Positions 1 through 8,115 are shown, counted from the first letter of the stretch. The stretch is 29,146 nucleotides of DNA from Armatimonadetes bacterium UBA5419 (GCA_002409445.1 DHNJ01000220.1:6073-35218); one strand, 5' to 3'. Program-made: numbers and translations. The notes: generated from the sequence alone by a model not told the origin.

Positions 1-828
1 CCGCCGGGCCGCGAAGCCTACCCCGGCGACGTCTTCAATCTCCACTCGCGCTTGCTCGAGCGCGCGGCGAAGATGCGCTCGGACTGGATCGTGACCGGCC
101 CGAACCTGGCCCCCGACGCCACGGAAGGTGTTGACGGTCGGGTCTACGAGGGTCCTCCGGGCCGCGCGGAGGCCCAGGCCAAGGCGAAGGAGTTGGGCGA
201 AGGCCATGGCATCCGCCGGGTGTCCGGTGGCGGGTCTTTGACGGCACTGCCGATCATCGAGACCCAGGCGAACGACATCTCCGCCTACATCCCTACGAAC
301 GTCATCTCGATTACCGACGGCCAGATCTTCCTCGAGCCGGACCTGTTCTACGCCGGCATCCGCCCAGCGATCAACGTCGGTCTGTCGGTCAGCCGCGTTG
401 GTAGTTCGGCGCAGACCAAGGCCATCCGCTCGGTCGCGCGGACGCTGAAGCTCGACATGGCGCGTTACAACGAGCTCGCTGCCTTCGCCAAGTTCGCCAG
501 CGACCTCGACGCGAGCAGCCGCCGCACCCTGAGCCGCGGCGAGCACTTGGTCGAGTTGCTCAAGCAGCCGCAGTACAAGCCGCTGGGCGAGCCGGACCAG
601 GTCTACACCGTCTACGCGGGGACCAGCGGGCTGCTCGACGAGTTGCCCCTCGACCAGGTCGCGGCCTTCGAGGCGGCGCTGCTGACGCACATGGCCGAGC
701 GCTTCCCCGACCTGGGCCGCGAGATCACCAGTACCGGTGCGTTGAGCGAGGGCTCGACCAAGACCATGCAGGACGCGGTGGCGGCGTTCCGCGACAGCTT
801 CATTGCCGGCACGGCAGACGAGGCCTAA
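1..828 (+). CDS. atpA: F-type ATP synthase alpha subunit, C-terminal part (5' truncated by window edge)
   Basis: The reading frame is open from base 1, so the gene begins outside the window and the P-loop half is missing. The visible part carries family landmarks: PPGREAYPGDVF at the very start, then SLTALPIIETQ, ISAYIPTNVISITDGQIFLE, and GIRPAINVGLSVSRVG with the conserved arginine finger region. The alpha subunit forms the non-catalytic sites of the F1 hexamer at the cytoplasmic face of the membrane. The order atpA-atpG-atpD-atpC that follows is the classical operon order. An oddity is an extra segment of about 45 residues (bases 85-225) between the LLERAAK helix and the GGGSLTALP strand. 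Mitochondrial alpha has almost nothing there and E. coli has a much shorter extension. The insert is rich in Gly, Ala, Glu and Lys and stays in frame. The identification is essentially certain; the role of the insert is unknown. Confidence 0.98.
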   Translation, partial: PPGREAYPGDVFNLHSRLLERAAKMRSDWIVTGPNLAPDATEGVDGRVYEGPPGRAEAQAKAKELGEGHGIRRVSGGGSLTALPIIETQANDISAYIPTNVISITDGQIFLEPDLFYAGIRPAINVGLSVSRVGSSAQTKAIRSVARTLKLDMARYNELAAFAKFASDLDASSRRTLSRGEHLVELLKQPQYKPLGEPDQVYTVYAGTSGLLDELPLDQVAAFEAALLTHMAERFPDLGREITSTGALSEGSTKTMQDAVAAFRDSFIAGTADEA

Positions 829-843
829 GGGAGCCTGGTGTAG

Positions 844-1743
844 ATGGGCAGCCTGCGAGACATTCGGCGCCAGATTGGCACCGTCAAGAGCATCGCCAAG
901 ATCACCACGGCGATGAAGATGGTCGCTGCTGCCAAGCTGCGGCGGGCCCAGGACCGGGTCAACGCCGCGCGGCCCTACGCGGACAAGATGCGCGAACTGG
1001 TGCACCGCGTCGCCCCCCTGGCGCCGGCCGAGGTGGTCGCACGCCACGCACTGCTTATGCCGCGCGAGGAGCAGCGGCTGGCGCTGGTGGTCATCGCCAG
1101 TGAGCGCGGCATGTGCGGCAGCTACAACCACAACATTCTGCGCCACGCCATGCGCTTCGTCGCCGAGCGTGAGGCGGCGGGTTGGTCCGTTGAACTGGTC
1201 GCCGTCGGCCGCCGCGCCGAGACTGGCTTGAAGGCGCTCGGCCGGACGACCACCGCGTTCTATCCGATGCCCGACGTGGGTGCGTCGGCCGCCGAGGTGC
1301 GCGTGGTGCAGCAGGCCATCGTGGACCTGTACAAGCGCGACGAGGCTCCGGTCTCGGAGGTTTGGGTCGCCTATGCGGAGTTCATCAACGCGGTGAACCA
1401 GGCCCCGCGTGTCGACCGATTCCTGCCGATCGAGGCCGCCGGCCTGACCGGCGGTGCCGACTTCAGCGGCGACACACGGCTCGAGTTCGAGTTCGCACCG
1501 GACCCTGAGCACTTGCTCGACACCCTCCTGCCGAAGTTCGTGGACAACCAGGTGTTGCACTACTTGCTGGAGGCGACCGCCAGCGAGTACGGCGCGCGCA
1601 TGACCGCGATGAGCACGGCTAGCGACAACGCCAACGACATGATCGGCTCGCTAACCCTGCAATACAACCGCGCCCGACAGGACGCGATCACCCGCGAATT
1701 GATGGACATTGTGGGCGGCGCCTCGGCGCTCGCCGGTGAGTAA
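844..1743 (+). CDS. atpG: F-type ATP synthase gamma subunit
   Basis: The 299-residue protein has both diagnostic ends of the gamma rotor. The N-terminal helix is MGSLRDIRRQIGTVKSIAKI, followed by TTAMKMVAAAKLRRAQ. The C-terminal helix contains ARMTAMSTASDNANDMI, followed by LQYNRARQDAITREL. These two helices form the coiled-coil shaft that turns inside the alpha3-beta3 ring and couples proton flow to catalysis. The middle part is the Rossmann-like domain (ASERGMCGSYN). Length is normal for the family. The ATG lies 15 bases after the atpA stop, preceded by AGGGAG, so it is translated from the shared atp message. Confidence 0.97.
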   Translation: MGSLRDIRRQIGTVKSIAKITTAMKMVAAAKLRRAQDRVNAARPYADKMRELVHRVAPLAPAEVVARHALLMPREEQRLALVVIASERGMCGSYNHNILRHAMRFVAEREAAGWSVELVAVGRRAETGLKALGRTTTAFYPMPDVGASAAEVRVVQQAIVDLYKRDEAPVSEVWVAYAEFINAVNQAPRVDRFLPIEAAGLTGGADFSGDTRLEFEFAPDPEHLLDTLLPKFVDNQVLHYLLEATASEYGARMTAMSTASDNANDMIGSLTLQYNRARQDAITRELMDIVGGASALAGE

Positions 1744-1764
1744 CGTTATTTCGGAGAGACTGAC

Positions 1765-3171
1765 ATGGCTGTGACGGGCAAGGTGGTACAGGTGATTGGG
1801 CCGGTGGTGGACTGCGAGTTCCCGACCGACACACTGCCCGAGATCTACAACGCCATTCAGATCAATGCGCGCCAGTTGGACCAGCCGCTGATCGTCGAGG
1901 TTGCGCAGCACCTGGGCGACAGCATCGTGCGGACCATCGCCATGGACCAGACTGACGGCCTGGTGCGCGGCGACGAGGCGATCGACCTGGGCACGCCAAT
2001 CACCGTGCCGGTCGGGGAGGCCTGCCTCGGCCGCCTGATGAACGTCCTGGGCGACGCCATCGACGGCCGCGGCGACGTCGAGACCGAGCACCGCTACCCG
2101 ATCCATCGCCCCGCGCCGAACTATGAGCAGCAGGGCCTCGTCACCGAGCAGTTTGTCACGGGCATCAAGGTCGTCGACCTCATCTCGCCGTATGCCCGCG
2201 GTGGCAAGATTGGCCTGTTTGGTGGTGCGGGCGTGGGCAAGACGGTGCTCATCACCGAGCTGATCAACAACGTCGCCAAGCATCACTCGGGCGTCTCGGT
2301 CTTCGCCGGCGTCGGCGAGCGCACACGCGAGGGTAACGACCTGATGCTCGAGATGAGCGAGAGCGGCGTGCTCGAGTCCACGGTAATGGTCTTCGGTCAG
2401 ATGAATGAGCCGCCCGGCGCACGCCTGCGCATTGGCCTGACCGGCGTGGCGCAGGCTGAGTACTTCCGCGACGAGCGCGGCCAGGACGTGCTGCTATTCA
2501 TCGACAACATCTTCCGCTTCACCCAGGCCGGCTCCGAGGTCTCGGCGCTGCTCGGCCGCATGCCCTCGGCCGTCGGGTACCAGCCGACGTTGGCCAGTGA
2601 GATGGCCCAGCTGCAGGAGCGGATCACCACCACATCGACCGGCTCGATCACCAGCGTCCAGGCCGTCTACGTGCCGGCCGACGACCTGACCGACCCGGCG
2701 CCGGCGACGACCTTCGCCCACCTGGACGCGACGACTGTGCTTAGCCGCTCGCTGTTCGAGCTCGGCATCTACCCGGCGGTCGACCCGCTCGACTCCAGTA
2801 GCCGTATTCTGGACCCGCTGATCGTCGGCGAACGCCACTATGAAGTGGCCCGCGGCGTGCAGCAGACGCTCCAACGCTACCGCGACCTGCAGGACATCAT
2901 CGCCATTTTGGGTATCGACGAGTTGAGTGACGAGGACAAGCAGGCCGTGGCGCGGGCCCGGCGCCTGCAGAACTTCCTCTCGCAGCCGTTCTCCGTCGCC
3001 GAGGTCTTCACCGGTATCCCCGGCGCCTTCGTGCCGATCGAAGAGACGATCCGCGGCTTCGCCGAAATCCTCGACGGACGCCACGACGAACTGCCGGAGG
3101 AAGCCTTCTACCTTGTCGGCACGATCGACGACGCCCTGGCCAAGGCTGAGCAGTTGGCCAGCCGGAGTTAA
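1765..3171 (+). CDS. atpD: F-type ATP synthase beta subunit
   Basis: The 468-residue protein is the catalytic subunit of F1 and makes ATP from ADP and phosphate. The Walker A P-loop GGAGVGKT is at residues 153-160. GERTREGNDL contains the catalytic glutamate/arginine region, and VLLFIDNIFRFTQAG is the Walker B strand. The C-terminal DELSEED-type lever is written here as DELSDED, a conservative variant. FTGIPGAFVP and ETIRGF are also typical. The gene starts 21 bases after atpG with a GGAGAG ribosome-binding site and is followed by atpC after only 5 bases, so atpG-atpD-atpC are one message. Length and motifs are fully standard. Confidence 0.98.
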   Translation: MAVTGKVVQVIGPVVDCEFPTDTLPEIYNAIQINARQLDQPLIVEVAQHLGDSIVRTIAMDQTDGLVRGDEAIDLGTPITVPVGEACLGRLMNVLGDAIDGRGDVETEHRYPIHRPAPNYEQQGLVTEQFVTGIKVVDLISPYARGGKIGLFGGAGVGKTVLITELINNVAKHHSGVSVFAGVGERTREGNDLMLEMSESGVLESTVMVFGQMNEPPGARLRIGLTGVAQAEYFRDERGQDVLLFIDNIFRFTQAGSEVSALLGRMPSAVGYQPTLASEMAQLQERITTTSTGSITSVQAVYVPADDLTDPAPATTFAHLDATTVLSRSLFELGIYPAVDPLDSSSRILDPLIVGERHYEVARGVQQTLQRYRDLQDIIAILGIDELSDEDKQAVARARRLQNFLSQPFSVAEVFTGIPGAFVPIEETIRGFAEILDGRHDELPEEAFYLVGTIDDALAKAEQLASRS

Positions 3172-3176
3172 GGTCC

Positions 3177-3593
3177 ATGGCCGGCTACTTCAGCCTCGAC
3201 ATCATCACTCCCGAGCGCGTGGTCTACACGGGCGCGGTCGTCAGCCTGCAGGCACCGGGCCTCGATGGCCTGTTTGGCGTGCTCCACAATCGTGCTCCGC
3301 TGTTGGCCGCGCTTGGCCCCGGCCAGGTGTCTTTCGTCACCCGCGAGGACGAGAACCTTTATCTCGCTATCTCTGGCGGGCTGTTCGAGGTCGCCAACAA
3401 CCGCGCGATGCTGCTCGCTGAGGAAGCCGCGTTCGCCAACGAGATCGATTTGCCCGCCGCGGAGGCTCGGCTGGAGGCCGCGATCGCGGCGCGCGGGGCG
3501 CTGAGCAGCAGCGAGGCGGAACTGGACGCGCGTCAGACCGAGGTGGAGATCGCCGAAGCATGGGTCAAGGTCGGCCAGACCGCTCGCCACTAG
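3177..3593 (+). CDS. atpC: F-type ATP synthase epsilon subunit
   Basis: The 138-residue protein is the epsilon subunit of the central stalk, which binds gamma and the c-ring and can restrain ATP hydrolysis. The N-terminal beta-sandwich is recognisable (FSLDIITPERVVYTGAVVSL, then GLFGVLHNRAPLLAAL and ISGGLFEVANNRAMLLAEEA). The C-terminal part (residues about 88-138) is Ala/Glu rich and predicted to be the two-helix regulatory domain. It is the last ATP synthase gene of the operon. Its final 34 bases overlap the next open frame (archaemetzincin-like), which suggests coupled translation. Confidence 0.96.
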   Translation: MAGYFSLDIITPERVVYTGAVVSLQAPGLDGLFGVLHNRAPLLAALGPGQVSFVTREDENLYLAISGGLFEVANNRAMLLAEEAAFANEIDLPAAEARLEAAIAARGALSSSEAELDARQTEVEIAEAWVKVGQTARH

Positions 3594-4198
3594 CCGCGCG
3601 CCGACGCTCTCGGGCACATGTCATCAGCCTGCTTGTGCTGTTGTCTGCCGCGGCCATCGCGATCCACCTTGTTACCCGACCCACTGAGTCTATCGGCCTG
3701 GCCGTCGACCCTAGCCTCGCGCCCGCCGAGATCCAGTACCTCAAGGACGGCCTCCACGCCGCTTACGAAGTGCCGGTGGGAATGCTGACCGAGTCCATCA
3801 AGCCGCCCGCGGATGCGCAGACGCCGCTCGACGGCCGCGAGGTCCTCGCCACGATGGACCGCTGGCCACGCGTGCCTGGTCAGCGGCAGCTGGCCATCAG
3901 CGGTGCGCACGGTGACACCGTCGAGCGGACGTTCGTCTTCGGTCTCGGCCGCCGAGCGGGCCGGTCCGCGGTGGTATTCACGCCGCGCCTACGCCACCGC
4001 GCCAACCCCACCCTCTTCCGCCAGCGGCTGTTGCGAGTGAGCATCCACGAGCTCGGCCACGTCTACGGCCTGCGTCACTGCGAGGACCAGGACTGCGTCA
4101 TGGTCTACTCAGCGACGCTGCTCGCCCTCGACGCCAGCCCCGACCACTTCTGTCCGCGCTGCGCCCGGCTGCTGCACGGCTGGCGCCAAGCCACCTGA
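3560..4198 (+). CDS. Archaemetzincin-like zinc metalloprotease with N-terminal membrane anchor
   Basis: Residues 163-181 read HELGHVYGLRHCEDQDCVM. This is the extended metzincin zinc site (H163, E164, H167, H173) with the archaemetzincin signature G-x3-C-x4-C-x-M (C174, C179, M181). A CxxC pair follows (C198, C201) after 16 residues, where the published family pattern has 17. These extra cysteines bind a second zinc in known archaemetzincins. Residues about 20-40 form one strongly hydrophobic segment (ISLLVLLSAAAIAIHLV) after a basic N-terminus (RRRSR), so the catalytic domain is probably anchored and exported; most described archaemetzincins appear soluble. The ATG at 3560 overlaps atpC by 34 bases; later starts (for example GTG at 3635) would cut into the anchor. 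It sits between atpC and prmA and is probably co-transcribed with them. The substrate is unknown. Confidence 0.82.
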   Translation: MGQGRPDRSPLAARRRSRAHVISLLVLLSAAAIAIHLVTRPTESIGLAVDPSLAPAEIQYLKDGLHAAYEVPVGMLTESIKPPADAQTPLDGREVLATMDRWPRVPGQRQLAISGAHGDTVERTFVFGLGRRAGRSAVVFTPRLRHRANPTLFRQRLLRVSIHELGHVYGLRHCEDQDCVMVYSATLLALDASPDHFCPRCARLLHGWRQAT

Positions 4199-4213
4199 GC
4201 CCAAGGAGCCCTC

Positions 4214-5128
4214 ATGTCCGACCAACGCTTCCCCGACTGGCAGGAGCTGGTCCTCACCGTCGCGACCGCTGACCTGGACGAGGTGCTCGGCCGGCTGGCG
4301 CAGCTCGGCTTCGAGCAGACCTGGGTCGAACAGCCGCTGGCCCACGAGCGCGGACCGGACGGCTGGGTGACCGCCCCCGCCGACGCCGACCAATCGCTGG
4401 TCCACGTCTACACCGAGCCCGACGACACTGACGCCGCAGCCCGGCTCAACGCGGCTCTGGGTGACCGCTTCGGCGAGGTCCACAGCCAGGTGCTGGCGAC
4501 CGAAGACTGGCTCGGCCAGTGGCGCCAGGGGCGCCGCAACATCGACCTCGAGGCCGGCTGGAGTCTGGGCCCGCCCTGGCTGGCCGATCAAGCCCCCGAC
4601 CGCGCGCGCCACATCATCATCGACCCCGGCCTAGCCTTCGGCGCCGGCGACCACATGACCACCCAGGACTGTTGCCGCCTGGTCATCCGCCTGACCCGTC
4701 CGGGTGACCGCGTCCTTGACCTGGGCGCGGGATCCGGGGTCCTGGCCATCCTGGCGCTGAAGCTGGGTGCGAGCGAGGCCTACGCAGTCGAGCTGGATCG
4801 CCTGGCCCACGGCGAGATCCTGCGCAACGGCGCGCTGAACGAAAGCCGCAACCTGCATGGCGTACTAGGCGACGCGCGCGCGGCGGACGTGCAGGGGCCG
4901 TTCGACCTCATCTTGGCCAACATCGGCGCGGCAGAACTACGAGCGATGGCACCCACGATGGCCGTGTGGGTGGCGCCGCGCGCCCGACTCGTCTTGTCGG
5001 GGCTGGTCGAATGGGCCGCGGACGACGTGGTAGCGGCCTATACGGCGGCTGGCTGGCACGAAATCGACCGGTTGACAGGGGCTCACGAATGGGTCACGGT
5101 GGCGTTGGAGTGGCCCGAGTCGGAATAG
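4214..5128 (+). CDS. prmA: Ribosomal protein L11 methyltransferase
   Basis: The 304-residue protein is a PrmA-type SAM-dependent methyltransferase that trimethylates lysines and the N-terminus of ribosomal protein L11 in the cytoplasm. The SAM-binding motif I is VLDLGAGSGVLAI, with D169 and G171-G175. The acidic SAM-ribose position is YAVELD, and the PrmA form of motif IV is DLILANI (residues 231-237). The N-terminal L11-recognition domain of about 120 residues is present (WQELVLTVATADLDEVLGRL). AAGGAG lies 5 bases before ATG. It is the last gene of the atp-archaemetzincin-prmA run; no clear intrinsic terminator follows it. Confidence 0.9.
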   Translation: MSDQRFPDWQELVLTVATADLDEVLGRLAQLGFEQTWVEQPLAHERGPDGWVTAPADADQSLVHVYTEPDDTDAAARLNAALGDRFGEVHSQVLATEDWLGQWRQGRRNIDLEAGWSLGPPWLADQAPDRARHIIIDPGLAFGAGDHMTTQDCCRLVIRLTRPGDRVLDLGAGSGVLAILALKLGASEAYAVELDRLAHGEILRNGALNESRNLHGVLGDARAADVQGPFDLILANIGAAELRAMAPTMAVWVAPRARLVLSGLVEWAADDVVAAYTAAGWHEIDRLTGAHEWVTVALEWPESE

Positions 5129-5215
5129 CCAGTCGATTCCTTTACGCCTAGCTAGTTCCGATTCGACCCCCGATTCGTGATTCCTGCCGCTTGTGAGACC
5201 GGTTTCAGGTGGGGG

Positions 5216-5245
5216 TTGACAGGCGTGACCCGGATTTCCTATAGT
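5216..5245 (+). promoter_or_regulatory. Sigma70-type promoter for the sigH-like gene
   Basis: TTGACA (5216-5221), an 18-base spacer and TATAGT (5240-5245) match the housekeeping consensus closely. Transcription would start near 5252, leaving a leader of about 90 bases before the ATG at 5341. The rest of 5129-5340 holds no gene that I can support. Confidence 0.75.
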
Positions 5246-5340
5246 ACGCGCAAGTTGACCGAGCCAGTCGAATCGAGCATGCGGGGCCCGACTCGGCAGG
5301 AGTTGGTGCGGATGTCCGACCGCTAGTGAGGAGTGGCGAC

Positions 5341-5991
5341 ATGGTGGACGACAGCTTTTGGTCTTCTGGTCTCGCCCGTTGTTCAGATGCCGATGACCTG
5401 ATGTTAGTGCGCCAGGCGCAGCGGGGCGACCAGGCCGGAGAGAGGGCCTTGCTGGACCGCTACCGGGGGCTGGTCCGGAGTACTGTCCAGCCCTTCTACC
5501 TGGCGGGCGCCGAGCGAGAGGATTTGCTGCAAGTCGGTATGATCGGTCTCTGGCAGGCTATCAGCGACTTTCGCGAGGACCGTAACAACAGCTTCAAGAG
5601 TTTTGCGCACATTTGTATCCGTCGTCAGGTGATCACCGCTGTCAAGGCGGCTACCCGGCAGAAGCAACTTCCGCTGAACACATCTCTCTCGCTCGATACA
5701 CCCCTCTCCTGGGAATCGCCTGACCATACGCTCTCGGACGTGATCCCGTGCGAGAACTCGACCGACCCGGCCGAGCAGATCATCTTCGACGAAACCAAGC
5801 GGCTCCTCGAGGATCGGCTCTACACCTCGCTCTCGCCGTTTGAGCGCGCGGTACTCCTGGCCTACAAGGACGGCCGCTCGTACCGCCAGATGGCGGACGA
5901 ACTGCAGTGCACGGTCAAGTCGATCGACAACGCGCTGTCGCGGGTCAAGCGCAAGCTGGCCATGCACACTACGGAGATCTGGAGCAGCTAG
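5341..5991 (+). CDS. sigH: SigH-like RNA polymerase sigma factor (sigma-70 family)
   Basis: The 216-residue protein has sigma region 2 (GAEREDLLQVGMIGLWQAI, then FKSFAHICIRRQVITAVKAA) and region 4 (SYRQMADELQCTVKSIDNAL, SRVKRKL), with region 3 absent. The core SFKSFA..CI.RQ.ITA.K.ATRQK, then PLN and SLD, and the KSIDNALxRVKRKL helix-turn-helix are those of the Bacillus SigH (Spo0H) family rather than an ECF factor. I chose ATG 5341 because AGGAG lies 7 bases upstream; a GTG at 5326 would add five residues but has no such site. It has its own promoter and terminator, so it is a single-gene unit. No anti-sigma gene is adjacent. The regulon is unknown; sporulation should not be assumed. Confidence 0.88.
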   Translation: MVDDSFWSSGLARCSDADDLMLVRQAQRGDQAGERALLDRYRGLVRSTVQPFYLAGAEREDLLQVGMIGLWQAISDFREDRNNSFKSFAHICIRRQVITAVKAATRQKQLPLNTSLSLDTPLSWESPDHTLSDVIPCENSTDPAEQIIFDETKRLLEDRLYTSLSPFERAVLLAYKDGRSYRQMADELQCTVKSIDNALSRVKRKLAMHTTEIWSS

Positions 5992-6012
5992 GTACCTACC
6001 AGCAATCATTAC

Positions 6013-6052
6013 CACGAGGCCCGGGCCGAGTACCACTCGCCCGGGCCTCGTG
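6013..6052 (+). terminator. Stem-loop terminator after the sigH-like gene
   Basis: A perfect 14-bp inverted repeat (6013-6026 and 6039-6052) with a 12-base loop, followed by CTTTCT. It is the strongest hairpin in this region, lies 21 bases after the sigma factor stop codon, and separates it from the sugar isomerase gene. Confidence 0.75.
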
Positions 6053-6070
6053 CTTTCTGGACCTGAAGGA

Positions 6071-6086
6071 GTCGCGCACGCGCGAC
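6071..6086. repeat. Short perfect palindrome upstream of the sugar isomerase gene
   Basis: GTCGCG, four bases, CGCGAC. It sits 28 bases before the ATG at 6114, in the short space after the terminator, where an operator could lie. Such GC-rich palindromes also arise by chance, and I could not see a promoter beside it. Confidence 0.25.
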
Positions 6087-6113
6087 CGAATCCGTGCCGG
6101 CGGGAGAGCAGTC

Positions 6114-6959
6114 ATGTTCAAGAATGCGCTGTGGGGTGCCGTCGGCATCCGTGTTAATTGGGAAGCTGGCCTCGATTTGGCGGTGCAGACGGGCTTCGAC
6201 GGCGTTGATGTTTCCGGCGCCCAGATGCGCGACGCGGTCGCCGCCGGTGGTGCCGAGAAGTTCCTCGAGCCGCTGCGCGAGCGTCACCTGGTCGTCGGCC
6301 CCTGGGGTCTGCCCACCCGCTGGCAGGGCAGCGACGAGGAGTTCCAGGCCGACCTACCTGAGTTGGCGCGCCAGGCCGCCGCGGCCCAGGCCTGCGGCGC
6401 CGACCGCTGCTGCACCTGGGTGCCCAGCTGGTCGGAGACCCGCGGCTGGGACGAGAACTGGCAGTTCCACGTCGACCGCTTCGGCCAGATCGCGCGCGTT
6501 CTCGGCGACCACGGCGTGCGGCTAGGCCTCGAGTTCCTCGGACCCGAGACGCTGCGTCGCAACCATCCGCACCAGTTCATCTACGACTGCGACACAATGG
6601 TCAAGCTCTGCCGCGAGGTCGGCCCGAACGCTGGCTTGCTCCTCGACTGTTGGCACTGGCACGCGAGCGGTGGCACGCGCGAGCAACTGGCCGCGCTGCA
6701 GGACTCCGACGTCGTCCAGGTCCATGTCAATGACGCGCCGCGGGGCGTGGAGCTGCCCGACCTGGTCGACAACCAGCGCTGCCTACCGGGCGACACCCTC
6801 GTCATCGATCTGCCGATGTTCATGCAGGAGCTGGCGCGCATGGGCTACACCGGTCCGGTCGGCGTCGAGCCGTTCAACGCCGAGGTCAGCGCGATGCCTG
6901 ACGTGCCCGCCGCGTTCCGCGTTGCAGCGAGCCTCGACTACCTCTGGAGCCTCATCTAG
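6114..6959 (+). CDS. Sugar phosphate isomerase/epimerase (xylose isomerase-like TIM barrel)
   Basis: The 281-residue protein belongs to the AP-endonuclease family 2 / xylose isomerase-like TIM-barrel group (IolE/IolI/Hyi type), which isomerises or epimerises sugars and keto-acids with a divalent metal. Metal-site strands are visible: GLEFLGPETLRR, LLLDCWHWHASGG, VQVHVNDAP and PVGVEPFN. These supply the Glu, Asp/His, His and Glu ligands expected near the barrel mouth. The frame stays open upstream into the sigma gene, but ATG 6114 is the natural start: GGGAGAG lies just upstream and the alignment begins there (FKNALWG). It is followed 100 bases later by a Gfo/Idh oxidoreductase on the same strand, a common pairing in sugar or inositol catabolism. 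The substrate cannot be told from sequence. Confidence 0.85.
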   Translation: MFKNALWGAVGIRVNWEAGLDLAVQTGFDGVDVSGAQMRDAVAAGGAEKFLEPLRERHLVVGPWGLPTRWQGSDEEFQADLPELARQAAAAQACGADRCCTWVPSWSETRGWDENWQFHVDRFGQIARVLGDHGVRLGLEFLGPETLRRNHPHQFIYDCDTMVKLCREVGPNAGLLLDCWHWHASGGTREQLAALQDSDVVQVHVNDAPRGVELPDLVDNQRCLPGDTLVIDLPMFMQELARMGYTGPVGVEPFNAEVSAMPDVPAAFRVAASLDYLWSLI

Positions 6960-6983
6960 CCACCCGCCGGGCGCGGGAGGATT

Positions 6984-7017
6984 GGGGCCGGCCCTGTCGA
7001 AGGCACGGCCTGGCCCC
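6984..7017 (+). other. Imperfect hairpin between the isomerase and oxidoreductase genes
   Basis: GGGGCCGGCC (6984-6993) pairs with GGCCTGGCCCC (7007-7017) with one bulge. No T-run follows, so it may be an attenuating or mRNA-stabilising hairpin within a two-gene message rather than a terminator. Confidence 0.35.
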
Positions 7018-7059
7018 ACGCGGCGTGGCGGCCGAACTGTAACGAAGGAATGGACTAAC

Positions 7060-8115
7060 ATGGCAAAGACTTACGGCGTAGGCGTCATCGGTGTCGGTGG
7101 TATCGCCAACACGCACTTCCCTGGCTGGAACGAGAGCCCCTACACAGAGCTCGTCGCCCTCTCCGACACCGTGCCCGAGACCCTCGAGCGCGTCGGTGGC
7201 GCCCAGGGCGTCACCCGGCTGTACGAGAAGGCCAAGGACCTGATCAACGATCCGAACGTGGACATCGTCGACATCTGTACGCCGAACGCTTTCCATACGC
7301 CGCTCGCGGTGGCCGCGCTCCAGGCCGGTAAGCATGTCATCTGCGAGAAGCCGCTGGCCCCCACCCCGGCCGATATCCGCAAGATGATCAAGGCCCGCGA
7401 CGAAAGCGGCAAGCTGCTCATGACCGCGCAGCACTTCCGCTTCCAGGACCGCTCGCGCGCGCTCAAGGCCGAGGTCGACCGCGGCCTTCTGGGTGAGGTC
7501 TACCACGCGCGCTCGTGGATGCTGCGCCGCTGCCTGACCCCGCTGCGGCCGGGCTTCTACCTCAAGGAGTTGTCCAACGGTGGTCCGTGCATCGACATTG
7601 GCGTGCACATCTTGGACCTGACGCTCTGGATGATGGGCAACCCCGCCCCCGCGACGGTGAGCGGCGTGACCACGAACCGCCTGACCAAGCAGCCGGGCGC
7701 GTTCAGCATGTGGGGCGGCACCATTCCCGCCGAGCACGATGTCGAGGAGATGGCAGCCGCGTTTGTGCGTTTCGAAAGCGGCGCGACGCTAATGCTCGAG
7801 GTCTCCTGGCAGTTGCACCACGACACGATGGGCGAAGACATGCAAATGTGGCTCTACGGCGACAAGGCCGGCGTCCACTGGCCCAGCAACGTCTCCGTCA
7901 CTGCGATCAACGAGACCCAGCAGCTCACCCGCACCGAGCTGCAGAAGGCTCAGGGCCGTGAACCGCACGCCGAGGAGTGCATGGTCTTCGCCGACTGCGT
8001 GGCCAACGGCAAGCCCTCGCCGGTGCCCGCCGAGCAGTCGCTCCAGGTCATCGGGATCCTCAACGCGCTGTACCAGAGCGCCGAGAAGGGCAAGGAAGTC
8101 GCCGTCCGCCTGTAG
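7060..8115 (+). CDS. Gfo/Idh/MocA family NAD(P)-dependent oxidoreductase
   Basis: The 351-residue protein has the N-terminal Rossmann fold (GVGVIGVGGIANTHF) and the family EKP motif CEKPLAPT (E96-K97-P98) that positions nicotinamide and substrate. The second domain holds GGPCIDIGVHILDL, the Asp/His active-site helix of the family. These enzymes oxidise or reduce hydroxyl groups of sugars and cyclitols. ATG 7060 is chosen because AAGGAA lies 9 bases upstream and the Rossmann strand begins right after it; the longer open frame upstream overlaps the isomerase in another phase. Together with the isomerase it probably forms a small sugar-catabolic operon. The family is certain; the substrate is unknown. 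Confidence 0.9.
   Translation: MAKTYGVGVIGVGGIANTHFPGWNESPYTELVALSDTVPETLERVGGAQGVTRLYEKAKDLINDPNVDIVDICTPNAFHTPLAVAALQAGKHVICEKPLAPTPADIRKMIKARDESGKLLMTAQHFRFQDRSRALKAEVDRGLLGEVYHARSWMLRRCLTPLRPGFYLKELSNGGPCIDIGVHILDLTLWMMGNPAPATVSGVTTNRLTKQPGAFSMWGGTIPAEHDVEEMAAAFVRFESGATLMLEVSWQLHHDTMGEDMQMWLYGDKAGVHWPSNVSVTAINETQQLTRTELQKAQGREPHAEECMVFADCVANGKPSPVPAEQSLQVIGILNALYQSAEKGKEVAVRL

Noticed and set aside
1651..2286. 211-codon minus-strand frame across atpG/atpD
   Set aside because: It spans the atpG-atpD junction in antisense and has no recognisable domain or ribosome-binding site.
2494..3084. 196-codon minus-strand frame inside atpD
   Set aside because: A shadow of the highly conserved beta subunit; low-complexity composition and no start signals.
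5907..6113. N-terminal extension of the sugar isomerase into the sigma factor gene
   Set aside because: It would cross the strong terminator at 6013-6052, and family similarity begins at ATG 6114.
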